The notes beneath the pieces were generated by a model. The model had not been told where the DNA came from, ran no database searches, and saw only the letters and a list, made by a program, of their open reading frames with translations. A stretch of DNA of 64,000 bases from Flavobacterium sp. 102 (GTDB taxonomy: Bacteria; Bacteroidota; Bacteroidia; Flavobacteriales; Flavobacteriaceae): assembly GCF_003634615.1 (NCBI RefSeq), contig NZ_RBKX01000001.1:1178001-1242000 (forward strand), given 5' to 3'. Made by a program: the position numbers and the translations under genes. This document shows positions 8,432-18,419 of the stretch, piece by piece; position 1 is the first letter of the stretch, and the number at the start of each line of letters is the position of its first letter.

Positions 8432-8627
8432 CTAAAATTGGGAAAGGTTTTCAGAGATGAAAACCTTTTTTGCCCAAAATAGGTTTTTGAAAAATCTGTT
8501 TAGGTTCCAATAAAGTATCTAAGATTAGTTGTGTTGTTTCGCTACGACTTTGTAACTCGTAGCAGGTTTAGTAGTTAGACCAATGAAAAGCTTTCCACTT
8601 TATTGTGGATGGCTTTTTTGCTTTATA
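8415..8627 (+). repeat. Island attachment repeat, left copy (attL)
   Basis: A 213-bp sequence identical base for base to 37802-38014. It starts 17 bases before the tRNA-Asp 3' end and runs through the tRNA terminator. It includes a second hairpin GCTACGA (8541-8547)/TCGTAGC (8557-8563) and a second terminator-like hairpin ending at ~8625. The tRNA end is the usual target of tyrosine integrases; the length is unusual. Confidence 0.9.
8440..8475 (+). terminator. Terminator of tRNA-Asp
   Basis: AAAGGTTTTC (8443-8452), AGAGAT loop, GAAAACCTTT (8459-8468), then T. A second copy lies in the right attachment repeat. Confidence 0.85.
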
Positions 8628-8679
8628 GCATTCTCCATTTAAATATAACTACAATTCTATTCTATTTATTAATAAAATT

Positions 8680-8722
8680 AGGTACGCCTATAGGTACGCC
8701 ATTAAATTATTTTAGGTACGCC
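8680..8722 (+). promoter_or_regulatory. Three AGGTACGCC direct repeats (candidate integrase arm sites)
   Basis: AGGTACGCC occurs at 8680-8688, 8692-8700 and 8714-8722, spaced 12 and 22 bases apart. It lies between the attachment repeat and the integrase start. I did not find it near the right attachment repeat. Short direct repeats here are typical of arm-type integrase or excisionase sites, or of an integrase operator. Confidence 0.55.
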
Positions 8723-8742
8723 AATTAAATCCCATAAACACT

Positions 8743-9954
8743 ATGATTAACAACAATTTAAAAATCTTGTTTTTATTGGATAAAGTTAAAACCAATAAAC
8801 AAGGAAATGCACCTATTAGATGTAGGTTGACATTTAATAAAAAGAGGAAAATATTTTCCACTGGATTATTTATTAATCCGAGATACTGGTATAGTGAATC
8901 ACAGATTGCTAAACCACCTAATGATGATAATATTTACATCAACACGCAACTAAGCCTGATTAAACAAAAAGTTAATCAGGCTTTTTTATTTCTACAAGTT
9001 AACAATGCAGACTTTACTTTAGATGATTTATTTAGTCAATACAAAGGGGTTCCGACTCAAAAAGAAATGGCATTAGTTGAAGTATACAATCTATATCTTC
9101 AAAGAATAAAAAGACTAATTGATAAAGAAATTAAACTTGTGACATACAAAAAGTATGAGGAATCCTTAACTCATTTAAAAGATTTCATAAGATGGAAGTT
9201 CAAGGCCTCAGATATCAAAATAAGCGCTCTTAAATCAAGCTTTATAACTGAATATGAATATTTCCTCAAAGTTGAGAAAAACCTTCAGATAAGCACTTTA
9301 AATAAGGCTATACAGAGGTTTAGAAAGGTTTTATTCTATGCTATTAGCCAAAATCATTTAGACAAAGATCCTTTCATGTTTTATAAAGCAAAAAGATTGA
9401 AAAAAGAAGTTGTTTATCTTGACAATGTCGAATTGGAAAAGCTTGAGAACCATTTATTTGAAATTAAAAGAGTAAAACAAATAAAAGACTTATTTATTTT
9501 TTGCTGTTACACTGGACTTGGATTTACTGAAATGAGAAATTTAAAGACAAGTGATATAGTTGAAGGCTTTGACTCTGAGTTATGGATTGATATCAAAAGA
9601 AATAAAACTCAAAGAAGCTACAGAGTTCCTTTACTTAAAAAAGCCAAAAGTATCATAGATATTTATCAATCAGATTCAAATGAGTTTGTGTTTCCTAGAA
9701 TGTCAAACCCTAAGTTTAACGCATATCTTAAAGAAATTGCAAACATCGTTGGGATTGAAAAGAATCTAACTCATCATATTGCAAGAAAAACATTCGCATC
9801 AACAGTTTTGCTCTTTAACGATGTTCCAATGGAAATTGTTTCAGAATTATTAGGGCATTCAAAAATGAGTACAACTCAAGAATATTATGCCAAGGTTGTA
9901 AATAAAAAAGTGAGCCAAGAAATGATAAGGTTGGCATCTAAAATAAATAAGTAA
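8743..9954 (+). CDS. Tyrosine recombinase (integrase) of the island
   Basis: A 403-residue site-specific integrase that should catalyse insertion and excision at the tRNA-Asp 3' end. The N-terminal arm-binding domain (about 1-100) is of the Bacteroidetes type, followed by a SAM-like core-binding domain (about 105-210). The catalytic domain carries Arg265 (TEMRNL), His345-x-x-Arg348 (HHIARKTF), His372 (LLGHS) and the nucleophile Tyr381 (STTQEYY). All expected residues are present, so it looks active. It is the first island gene, 115 bases after the left attachment repeat, and the arm-like repeats lie just upstream. Confidence 0.93.
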   Translation: MINNNLKILFLLDKVKTNKQGNAPIRCRLTFNKKRKIFSTGLFINPRYWYSESQIAKPPNDDNIYINTQLSLIKQKVNQAFLFLQVNNADFTLDDLFSQYKGVPTQKEMALVEVYNLYLQRIKRLIDKEIKLVTYKKYEESLTHLKDFIRWKFKASDIKISALKSSFITEYEYFLKVEKNLQISTLNKAIQRFRKVLFYAISQNHLDKDPFMFYKAKRLKKEVVYLDNVELEKLENHLFEIKRVKQIKDLFIFCCYTGLGFTEMRNLKTSDIVEGFDSELWIDIKRNKTQRSYRVPLLKKAKSIIDIYQSDSNEFVFPRMSNPKFNAYLKEIANIVGIEKNLTHHIARKTFASTVLLFNDVPMEIVSELLGHSKMSTTQEYYAKVVNKKVSQEMIRLASKINK

Positions 9955-10015
9955 AATTACTTTTTTGAAATAAACCACCTATTTGTAGTCTAATTACCTT
10001 AAAATTGACAATAAA

Positions 10016-10102
10016 AATCCCCATTAATGGGGATTGACTTTGTCAAAAAAAATAGAAACCTTCGTTTCTAAAATTTTAACAAAATGTACACTTTTAGTGT
10101 AC
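10016..10102 (+). promoter_or_regulatory. Leader with three perfect hairpins
   Basis: Between the integrase stop and the next gene lie three perfect inverted repeats: AATCCCC/GGGGATT (10016-10035), TAGAAAC/GTTTCTA (10053-10070) and GTACACT/AGTGTAC (10086-10102). The first may end integrase transcription, although no T run follows on this strand. The third could be an operator. No clear -7 box is seen (TACTTTAG at 10124-10131 is the nearest). Confidence 0.45.
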
Positions 10103-10163
10103 CTAAATTTAATATCGCTTCTTTACTTTAGTACAAACTCAAATGTAAATTCATCTTTTGATT

Positions 10164-11912
10164 ATGAAAGAACCAATTCAATTATTCAAAAAACTGATTC
10201 TCTATACAACTGTATTGTATAGTTATCAATCAATCCAAGCCCAAGATATTCTATGGGAAAAGAGTTATGGTGGCAAGCATGCCGACTATTTATTTGATGT
10301 CATTCCAACACCTGATTATGGATTTCTGTTAGCAGGAAGTTCCGTTTCTAAAAAGACAGGAAACAAAACAGAAGAAAATCGTGGTGATTTAGACTATTGG
10401 GTTTGGAAAATGGATGAAAACGGAGAATTAGATTGGCAAAAAAGTTTTGGAGGTTCTGGACAAGATTGTTTAAAAAGTGTTTTACTAACAAGTGATGGCG
10501 GTTATCTATTAGCGGGCTCAAGCGATTCAGATAAAGGGGATGATAAAAAAGCACAAAAAATTGGTAGTATTGATTACTGGATAATTAAATTAAATGCAAA
10601 AGGCGGTGAAGAATGGCAAAAAACACTTGGTGGTCTTGGGCAAGATGAGATTAGCTGTATTGCTAAGACAAAAGATGGGGGTTATATAATAGGTGGTTCG
10701 AGTAGTTCCGATGCTTTATCACAAACGATTATTCCATCTGCGGAAGTTGAACAAGATATTAAGCAAGAAAAAAACACAAGTATACTTAAAAATACACCAC
10801 ATTTTGGCGGTAAGGACTATTGGGTGATAAAGCTTGATATTATGGGAGAATTGGTATGGCAAAAGAGCTTTGGTGGAAGATTGAATGATGAATTGCGGAG
10901 CATTACTATTACCGATGATGGTGGATTTTTGTTGGGTGGAAGTTCAAATTCACCCGTTGACACAAATGGTGTAACTTATGGAAATAAGCTTCAACACTGT
11001 AATGGATTTGCAGATTATTGGATTATTATGATAGATAAGGATGGTAATGAAAAGTGGCAAAAAGTGATTGGAGGTAGTGGTGACGACCAATTGCAAGTGG
11101 TAACACAAACTAAAGATGGTAATTTTATAGTAGCGGGTTACACCAACTCCAATAGTGGTGATGATAAAAAAGGAAGTAATGAGGACGGTACAGATTTTTG
11201 GATTCTCAAACTAGATAAAATGCAAACAATCTTGTGGCAAGAAACTTATAATGTTAGTAAGGTAGATGTTCTTACTTCATTGTTAGAAAATGATGATAGA
11301 AGTTTGCTTATTGGAGGATATACTCAAGGAGAATCACAAAAAGAAACAGGAGCAAAAAAATCAGCAACTGCCCGTAAAAACACAAAAAAAAGAAAAGATG
11401 TTGAATCAAGTCTAGCAATAAAAAGAGGAACTGGTGACTATGTGGCGATAAAACTTAATGAAAATGGTGAAGAATTGTGGCGTAGAGAGGTTGGTAGTGA
11501 TGGACAGGAAATTTTGAGTAAAGTAATTGAGATTCGTGATGGATCATATTTAATGGCAGGAACTAGCGCAACTCCTCCTGATGCTAAAGCAACTGGAAAT
11601 AAAAGTAGTGGAATTGGTAGTCAGGATTTCTGGGTGGTCAAACTCAAAGACAAGCAAAAACCTAAAGAGGTAAAACAATTAATTGAAGCTTTCCCCAATC
11701 CTACCATGCAATACACAAACGTGATTGTAAACCATGAATTTAAAACCGGAACAGCAACTGTATATGATATTATGGGTAGACAATTACAAAATTTTGTAAT
11801 TAAAGACCGCATGGTAGCCATTGATCTTGGGAATTCCCCTGAGGGGATTTATATTGTTGAGATTGCAACAAATGTTCAAAAAAATAGTGTAAAAATTGTC
11901 AAAAGAAACTAG
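10164..11912 (+). CDS. T9SS-sorted beta-propeller-like secreted protein
   Basis: A 582-residue exported protein. The ATG at 10164 is preferred over the upstream in-frame TTG because it gives a signal peptide ending at QSIQAQD. The body holds about six to seven repeats of ~60 residues of the type WQKSFGGSGQD...TSDGGYLLAGSS, each with an Asp-Gly-Gly core. This is a propeller-like repeat. A lysine-rich insertion (about 391-408) sits in the later part. The final ~80 residues (AFPNPTMQYTNV...YDIMGRQL...IVKIVKRN-like end) are a type A T9SS sorting domain. The product should therefore cross the outer membrane and sit on the surface or be released. It is 51 bp upstream of the RHS gene on the same strand and is probably co-transcribed. 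The exact function is unknown. Confidence 0.8.
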   Translation: MKEPIQLFKKLILYTTVLYSYQSIQAQDILWEKSYGGKHADYLFDVIPTPDYGFLLAGSSVSKKTGNKTEENRGDLDYWVWKMDENGELDWQKSFGGSGQDCLKSVLLTSDGGYLLAGSSDSDKGDDKKAQKIGSIDYWIIKLNAKGGEEWQKTLGGLGQDEISCIAKTKDGGYIIGGSSSSDALSQTIIPSAEVEQDIKQEKNTSILKNTPHFGGKDYWVIKLDIMGELVWQKSFGGRLNDELRSITITDDGGFLLGGSSNSPVDTNGVTYGNKLQHCNGFADYWIIMIDKDGNEKWQKVIGGSGDDQLQVVTQTKDGNFIVAGYTNSNSGDDKKGSNEDGTDFWILKLDKMQTILWQETYNVSKVDVLTSLLENDDRSLLIGGYTQGESQKETGAKKSATARKNTKKRKDVESSLAIKRGTGDYVAIKLNENGEELWRREVGSDGQEILSKVIEIRDGSYLMAGTSATPPDAKATGNKSSGIGSQDFWVVKLKDKQKPKEVKQLIEAFPNPTMQYTNVIVNHEFKTGTATVYDIMGRQLQNFVIKDRMVAIDLGNSPEGIYIVEIATNVQKNSVKIVKRN

Positions 11913-11963
11913 TTAGCTGTAAGTTTTAGGTTTAACAAAAAGAATTTTATAAAATAGTTATTT

Positions 11964-14900
11964 ATGAAAAAAATCAGTTTAATAATATTGATCATATTGC
12001 AAAGTTTGTTCGGAATTGCACAAGATTTTGGTTTGAACCCTACTTCACAAAGAATAGGGAAAAGAGAATCTTCAATTTCATCATTAATGCGTTTTGAAGA
12101 TATACCTGCAAATCATTATACAGGAATACCCAATGTTACTGTTCCGATTTGTACTTTACCCACTCGAAGTAAAGACATATCTGTTGATTTGAGCCTTGGT
12201 TATCATCCTTCGTCTGTAGTTATTTATGGTGAAACAGCAGGTGATTGCGGTCTTGGATGGAGTTTATTTGATGGTGGTGCTATATCAAGAACAACTTTTG
12301 AAAAACCAGATGAGATGGCAATCTCATTGGGACAGAATGAATCAAATGATGTATATCAATTTAATTTTATGGGTAATTCAGGAAGATTCTATCTTGAGAA
12401 AGATGATCAAGGAATTTTAAATATTAAGCTTTTATCAAATAAAAACTCGAAACTAGTTATAACATTCACCTATGATCCAACCACCTATGTAGTAAATACT
12501 TTTACTATTTATGATGATAAGGGTTATCAATATCAATTTACTGATGTTGACACTCAAACCTATTATGATGAAAATAATGTAGCAAGTTACAGTTATAAAA
12601 GTGCTTATCATTTATCAAAGGTTATTGATAATAACGGTAAAGATTTATTGCTTTACAATTATGATGCTTACACACGCACAGTAAATTCAAATTATACTGA
12701 TAGTTATAAAAAAATAAATGAAATTGTAGCTGATGGACATGGAAAAATATCATATGTATATAATTTTACAGGACCAAAAATATATAATGAAAATTTAAGG
12801 ATTGAAAGAATTGAATTAAGAGATTTCAATAATGAACTGATACAAAAATCTACACTTATTTATGATGGACAAAATTTATTAAGGGTTGATTTAAGAACTA
12901 CTGGGGTGTTTTATTATGAGTTCAATTACAAGAGCAATAATTTCCCAACCAGCGGAAGTTATCAACCAGATGAATGGGGTTACAGGGTATATAAACCAAC
13001 ATGCTTTTTCGTATATCCTTTTCAAAATAACGAAGAAAATTTTAACTCAGTATATTATACAGCTGGTATTTTAAATCAAATGAGAATACCAAGCGGTGGT
13101 TCTGTTAATTTTGAATACGAATCAAACACATATTCCTATTATACTCGAGATGCTAACGGAAATTGGGTTTTACAAGTTCCACATAATTTTTACACAGAAG
13201 AAAAGCCAGAAAATCAAGTTATAAGTACTTTAGCACAGAAAGAGTTTATAGGAGATGGATCAAACACCTTGACTTTTACTGTTCCTGGGACACCAAATCA
13301 AAATGCTGAATATTTTATTAGCGCCGAAACAATTCCTTTTTCAATTCCTGGTTTCTATGATGATCAAGGTAATTTAGCAACTCTTCATCCAAAATTTACT
13401 ATAAGTGGTTACGGATTTAGCGCAAATACCACACTTGGAAATACAAGCTCCCTAAATCTTTGCTTAGGAGAAAGCTATTTTTTGCGTCAAGGGCAAACTT
13501 ATACAATAACTTTAAATGCACCTGGAGGAAATAATATCAATAAAAAAGGTACAATAATAATAAGCAAAAAAGAATTGAAAGAAATTCCAGAAGGGATTTA
13601 TTATGGTGGCGGAATTAGAATAAAAAAAATAGCCTATTTTGATAAAAATATTGTCAATTATTTTGAAAACAAAAGTACTTTTAATGCCTCTGGAATTTTC
13701 CCTTCCAAAGAGTTAAACTATTCTTATAACTTTTTTGAAAATCCGACAAGAAGTAGTGGCTTTATAACCCTTCCCGAAATTAATGACGACTTCGCCAATT
13801 CAAGAATCATAAGAGAAGCAGTTGGATATAAAAATGTTACTATAGCAGAAATAGGTAATGGTAAACAACAATTAACTTTTACTTCTCCCCTTGATCCTAT
13901 TGTCACTTCTGGCTCACCAATTGGTCTTGATGGAATATATTATGATTATAAACGTGGTTTGTTAATAAATAGAAAAATATTTACTGAGCAAAATTATCTA
14001 TTGACCGACACGGATTTTAATTATGGGTTCGTTGAAACGATTACCCCTCTTATCAATTATAGTAATCCCGCTTTAAATGAAAGAGTGGGTTGGGCAAAAT
14101 TGACTCAAAAAATTTCTCGAAGTTATTTCTCGAACAGTATCATACCCAATACTGTAACAGAAAACTACGAATATAATGATCAAATACGAAAATTAACTAG
14201 TAGCACTATAACTAATAGTCTTGGTGAAACACTTAAAACACAATATAGTTATCATATTGGTAATTCTATACACTCCCAAAATAGAATAGGTGAGATTGAA
14301 AAAATAGAAACTTTTAGAGGAACCGATTTATTGTTTACAAAGAAAATTAATTTTTCTAATTCATGGATCGGTAATGTTTCTTTTTTACCCAATATTATTC
14401 AAACCTCAAAAGGTACTCAACCACTTGAAAATGTATCTAGAATAACGGCTTATGATGAATTTAGTAACCCACTCGAAATGCGTAATGAAAATGGCGCATT
14501 TGTAACCTATTTGTGGGGTTACAACAAAACGCAAATAATTGCCAAAATTGAAAATGCAACCAATAGCCAAGTTGCTACTGCTCTTGGTGTAGGTAATGTT
14601 GCAGATGTGAATGAGACTAATTTGTCGGCTATTAATGATTTGCGCACTAATACGAACTTAGTCAATTCGATGATTACTACTTATACTTATAAACCTTTAA
14701 TTGGAGTCAGTACAATAACCGATGCCAAAAACGAAAAAGTAGTTTATGAGTATAATACAGAAAATAGAGTGTCTTTCATAAAGAGTGGTGATAATAAAAT
14801 TATCACCCAAAATATTTATTATGATAAGACAGATGATAATGACTTAAATGCATTCAGTAATTTACATTATAAATCCGAAACCTCTAATCCACTTGTAACA

Positions 14901-17900
14901 CCAAGTATTACAGATGCAGTTATCAGTAAAGTATTTTTTGATGGACTTGGGCGACCAGTTCAAGAAATTGGTCATCAACTCTCTAACACGGGAAAAGATA
15001 TAGTATCGCACATAGAATATGACAATTTTGGAAAAAAAACAAAAGAGTATTTACCCTATGCAAATAGCGCAGCGAGTTTACTATATAACCCTAACGCTAA
15101 AACAGAGTTGTTAAATTATCCTGAGTATGCAGGACAATTTCCTTACAGCGAAGTGAGATATGAGGCTTCACCACTTAATAGGGTTTTAGAACAAGCAGCA
15201 CCGGGCGTGGATTGGCAAATAAACAATCCTGATAAGCATACCATACGATATGAATATTTTACCAATACCCTTAGTGATAATGTAAAAAAAATAACTGCAA
15301 CTGCGGATGAAAATAGTTATGCTTCTCTAGGCTATTATGGTATTTCTATCACTGACGCAGGTTTTTATCCAGCGAATCAATTGGTTAAAATTGTACTAAA
15401 AAATGAAAACTGGAAATCTAGTGATGGTTTAAATAATACAATTGAAGAGTATAAAGACAAACAAGGCAGATTGGTTTTAAAGCGTGTTTATGCCGTTTCC
15501 GTGGTTAATGGGGTAGAAATTAATACATTTCATGACACTTATATGGTATATGACCAGTATGGTAATTTAACTTATGTATTGCCTCCAAAAGCTGATGGAT
15601 CAACTTCTACACAAGTTATCGATGAATTGTGTTATCAATACCGTTATGATCAAAGAAACAGATTAGTTGAGAAAAAAGTTCCCGGAAAACAATGGGAATT
15701 TATTGTTTATGACAAAATTAACCGAGTTGTAGCAGTAGGCCCAACGCTTTCGCCCTTTACCGATGCACCTGCCAATAGTTATGGATGGTTTATTGCAAAA
15801 TATGATGGATTAAACCGCAAAATTATATCAGCTTGGCATACTGGTACAACAACTAGTTCTGGCAGAAGGAACTTGCAAAACAGTTACACCAATACTTCAA
15901 CTTCTTTAAGCGAAAATAAGTCGAATCAAGATACAACCGTTAATAATGTTGCTTTTAGGTATAGTAATAATGCATTCCCAACAGATTATCATGTTTTAAC
16001 AGTTGATTACTATGATAATTATTCTTTTACTGGCGCACCAACAAACTTTTCTACCATCCTAAACGATAATAGTCAAATAGTTTATTACAATAATACTACA
16101 TTAAAGCCAACTGGACTTCTAACAGGAAGTTGGAAGCGCTATTTAGAAGCTGTTAACGCTACACCTGTAAAAGGGGAGTTGTCGCATGTGTTATATGATA
16201 AAAAGGCACGTCCGGTAAGAGTAAGAGTAGAGAATTTTTTGGGAGGTTATACTCAATTAGATAGTAAGATTGATTTTGCCGGAAAAGTACTTTTTGCTGA
16301 AACCAAACACAAACGCCTAAATAACGATCCGACTGAAATTTATATTAAGGAAGTGTTTACCTATAGCTCACAAGATCGTTTACTGACACATACCCATCAA
16401 ATAGGTCTTGCAGATACACCGGAAGTATTGACGCAAAATAGCTATAATGAACTGGGAAGATTGATTTCAAAGAAAGTGGGGCACACTTTGAGTGATCCAC
16501 TGCAAAAGGTAGATTATAGCTATAACATTAGAGGATGGCTTACCGAAATAAACAAAGTAAATGATTTAATAGATTCGCCACGCAATGATGTATTTGCGTT
16601 CAAAATTAATTACAATCAGGTTGAAAATGCGTTCAATTATACAGGTACACCCCAATATAATGGTAATATTAGCGAGACATACTGGCGAACTTCAAATGAT
16701 GAAATTGAACGTAAGTATGGCTATGAATATGACCATTTGAATAGATTGAAAAATGCGATTTATCAGAAACCTGGTAGTGCAAATGAAGTTACGAATAGTT
16801 ATAACGAAAGTGTCAAATATGACAAAAATGGAAATATCATGTTCTTGCAACGTAATGGTGAGTATGACGACCCTAGTCCAACTCAAACTATGCAAATTGA
16901 TGATTTAACCTATAGCTACGACCTTTCTAATGGCACTAATCGTTTAATGAAAGTAACCGATGCTACTAATTTTATTAGAGGTTTTGACGATGACAGTAAT
17001 GGTACCAATGATGCTGAAAATGACTATAGTTATGATGCAAATGGTAATTTGACAGGCGACCAAAATAAGGGAATAGTCAGCATAAAATATAACCATTTAA
17101 ACCAGCCACTAGAAATAGTATTTAGTGGAAGTTCTATTAGAAAAATTAATTTTCTTTATACAGCAGATGGCAATCGGGTACAGAAAGTTATGAAAAATGG
17201 CACAACTACAACTGTTACTGATTATCTGGGGGGATTTCAATACAATAAACTTAATGCTACGGCTGCTGTAAGATTGCAGTTTATTGCCACATCCGAGGGA
17301 TATGTAAACAACACGGTAGCGGGTGGTGTAAACAATTATAATTATATTTACACCTATAAAGATCATTTAGGGAATGTAAGGCTTCTTTACACACGAAATG
17401 CAACCAATGTTAAGGTATTAGAAGAAACAAATTATTATCCATTTGGGCTTGAGCACACCAATTATAACTGGGATAAAGAATATTATGAAGCAGTGCAGTC
17501 GGGTGAGGTAACAATTAGCAAGGGTGTAGCTATTCCGTATAAGTATAAATTTAATGGTCAAGAAAGGCAGGATGAGTTTAGTTTAAAAACCACTGCCATG
17601 GATTTTCGTGAATATGATAATGCTACCGGAAGGTTTAGCAGTATTGATTTATTGGCAGAGAATTCGATGGAAATGACGCCTTATCATTTTGGGAATAATA
17701 ATCCTAATTATTGGGCAGATCCAAGCGGGTTGAATGTTGAACATTTGAATAGTGGCATCCCTTGGCTTGATGCTATGTGGGCAAACAGCGAATCGAATCA
17801 GGAGACAAATTGGGTTAATAATGGTAGCACATTCGAGCAGTATCAAGTTCTTCAAGGAGTGACACCCGGATCTGGTAATCCGATGTCTACTATTTTTATT

Positions 17901-18419
17901 GGATTTGATGGGTTCGTTTTTACTGCTGATGCTATACCTTTGCGAGAGGCAGTGGTTATAAATTATTTTCACGGTTATGATTATGCTGATGGTATAGGGC
18001 AACTTACAAATGCAACAACAGTTTTTTGGGGTGCAAGCCAATTAGGAGTTAATCATTTAAGACAGTTTAATTTAGCATCAAGTGTAGGAGAAGCATTTGG
18101 AATAGGAACACAAGTAGCAGCACCTAGACTTAAAGCATTTACTAATACTTTAGGAGCTTGGGGTAATCGAGCGGGCTTGGCGGGGTATGGTTTGTCAGCT
18201 TTAGTAATAGGTTCTAAACTTTTAACAGGTCAAACTGTTACTACGGCTGAAACGGCAGGTTTTGGAATAAATACAGCATTAGTTTTAGCAGGTTCCATAG
18301 CAGCAGGGACTGCGGCGGCTCCTATTGTAGCTACAGCAGCTCTAATTTATGGAGCGCTTGAATTAGGATCTTATATTTATAATGGTAAAACATTAGAACA
18401 AAACATTATAGGACAATGA
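11964..18419 (+). CDS. RHS/YD-repeat polymorphic toxin-like protein
   Basis: A 2151-residue secreted protein with a signal peptide (MKKISLIILIILQSLFGIAQ). The N-terminal ~900 residues are a beta-rich region of the SpvB/RHS type; YD repeats follow (YDQYGNLTYVLP, YDKINRVVAVG, YDANGNLTG). The RHS-associated core ends the conserved part: YKDHLGNVRLLY, YYPFGLEH, YKFNGQERQDE and ADPSGL at about residues 1918-1923. The last ~228 residues (17733-18416) differ in character: Gly/Ala-rich hydrophobic segments near the end (VLAGSIAAGTAAAPIVA) suggest a membrane-inserting tip. Known RHS proteins form a cocoon that encloses a C-terminal toxin. The next gene overlaps by four bases and encodes a small membrane protein, as expected for an immunity protein against a membrane-active toxin. 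The toxin role is inferred. Confidence 0.85.
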   Translation: MKKISLIILIILQSLFGIAQDFGLNPTSQRIGKRESSISSLMRFEDIPANHYTGIPNVTVPICTLPTRSKDISVDLSLGYHPSSVVIYGETAGDCGLGWSLFDGGAISRTTFEKPDEMAISLGQNESNDVYQFNFMGNSGRFYLEKDDQGILNIKLLSNKNSKLVITFTYDPTTYVVNTFTIYDDKGYQYQFTDVDTQTYYDENNVASYSYKSAYHLSKVIDNNGKDLLLYNYDAYTRTVNSNYTDSYKKINEIVADGHGKISYVYNFTGPKIYNENLRIERIELRDFNNELIQKSTLIYDGQNLLRVDLRTTGVFYYEFNYKSNNFPTSGSYQPDEWGYRVYKPTCFFVYPFQNNEENFNSVYYTAGILNQMRIPSGGSVNFEYESNTYSYYTRDANGNWVLQVPHNFYTEEKPENQVISTLAQKEFIGDGSNTLTFTVPGTPNQNAEYFISAETIPFSIPGFYDDQGNLATLHPKFTISGYGFSANTTLGNTSSLNLCLGESYFLRQGQTYTITLNAPGGNNINKKGTIIISKKELKEIPEGIYYGGGIRIKKIAYFDKNIVNYFENKSTFNASGIFPSKELNYSYNFFENPTRSSGFITLPEINDDFANSRIIREAVGYKNVTIAEIGNGKQQLTFTSPLDPIVTSGSPIGLDGIYYDYKRGLLINRKIFTEQNYLLTDTDFNYGFVETITPLINYSNPALNERVGWAKLTQKISRSYFSNSIIPNTVTENYEYNDQIRKLTSSTITNSLGETLKTQYSYHIGNSIHSQNRIGEIEKIETFRGTDLLFTKKINFSNSWIGNVSFLPNIIQTSKGTQPLENVSRITAYDEFSNPLEMRNENGAFVTYLWGYNKTQIIAKIENATNSQVATALGVGNVADVNETNLSAINDLRTNTNLVNSMITTYTYKPLIGVSTITDAKNEKVVYEYNTENRVSFIKSGDNKIITQNIYYDKTDDNDLNAFSNLHYKSETSNPLVTPSITDAVISKVFFDGLGRPVQEIGHQLSNTGKDIVSHIEYDNFGKKTKEYLPYANSAASLLYNPNAKTELLNYPEYAGQFPYSEVRYEASPLNRVLEQAAPGVDWQINNPDKHTIRYEYFTNTLSDNVKKITATADENSYASLGYYGISITDAGFYPANQLVKIVLKNENWKSSDGLNNTIEEYKDKQGRLVLKRVYAVSVVNGVEINTFHDTYMVYDQYGNLTYVLPPKADGSTSTQVIDELCYQYRYDQRNRLVEKKVPGKQWEFIVYDKINRVVAVGPTLSPFTDAPANSYGWFIAKYDGLNRKIISAWHTGTTTSSGRRNLQNSYTNTSTSLSENKSNQDTTVNNVAFRYSNNAFPTDYHVLTVDYYDNYSFTGAPTNFSTILNDNSQIVYYNNTTLKPTGLLTGSWKRYLEAVNATPVKGELSHVLYDKKARPVRVRVENFLGGYTQLDSKIDFAGKVLFAETKHKRLNNDPTEIYIKEVFTYSSQDRLLTHTHQIGLADTPEVLTQNSYNELGRLISKKVGHTLSDPLQKVDYSYNIRGWLTEINKVNDLIDSPRNDVFAFKINYNQVENAFNYTGTPQYNGNISETYWRTSNDEIERKYGYEYDHLNRLKNAIYQKPGSANEVTNSYNESVKYDKNGNIMFLQRNGEYDDPSPTQTMQIDDLTYSYDLSNGTNRLMKVTDATNFIRGFDDDSNGTNDAENDYSYDANGNLTGDQNKGIVSIKYNHLNQPLEIVFSGSSIRKINFLYTADGNRVQKVMKNGTTTTVTDYLGGFQYNKLNATAAVRLQFIATSEGYVNNTVAGGVNNYNYIYTYKDHLGNVRLLYTRNATNVKVLEETNYYPFGLEHTNYNWDKEYYEAVQSGEVTISKGVAIPYKYKFNGQERQDEFSLKTTAMDFREYDNATGRFSSIDLLAENSMEMTPYHFGNNNPNYWADPSGLNVEHLNSGIPWLDAMWANSESNQETNWVNNGSTFEQYQVLQGVTPGSGNPMSTIFIGFDGFVFTADAIPLREAVVINYFHGYDYADGIGQLTNATTVFWGASQLGVNHLRQFNLASSVGEAFGIGTQVAAPRLKAFTNTLGAWGNRAGLAGYGLSALVIGSKLLTGQTVTTAETAGFGINTALVLAGSIAAGTAAAPIVATAALIYGALELGSYIYNGKTLEQNIIGQ

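Noticed and set aside
10034..10222. 62-codon ORF before the T9SS protein
   Set aside because: It spans the hairpin leader and overlaps the signal peptide of the real gene in another frame.
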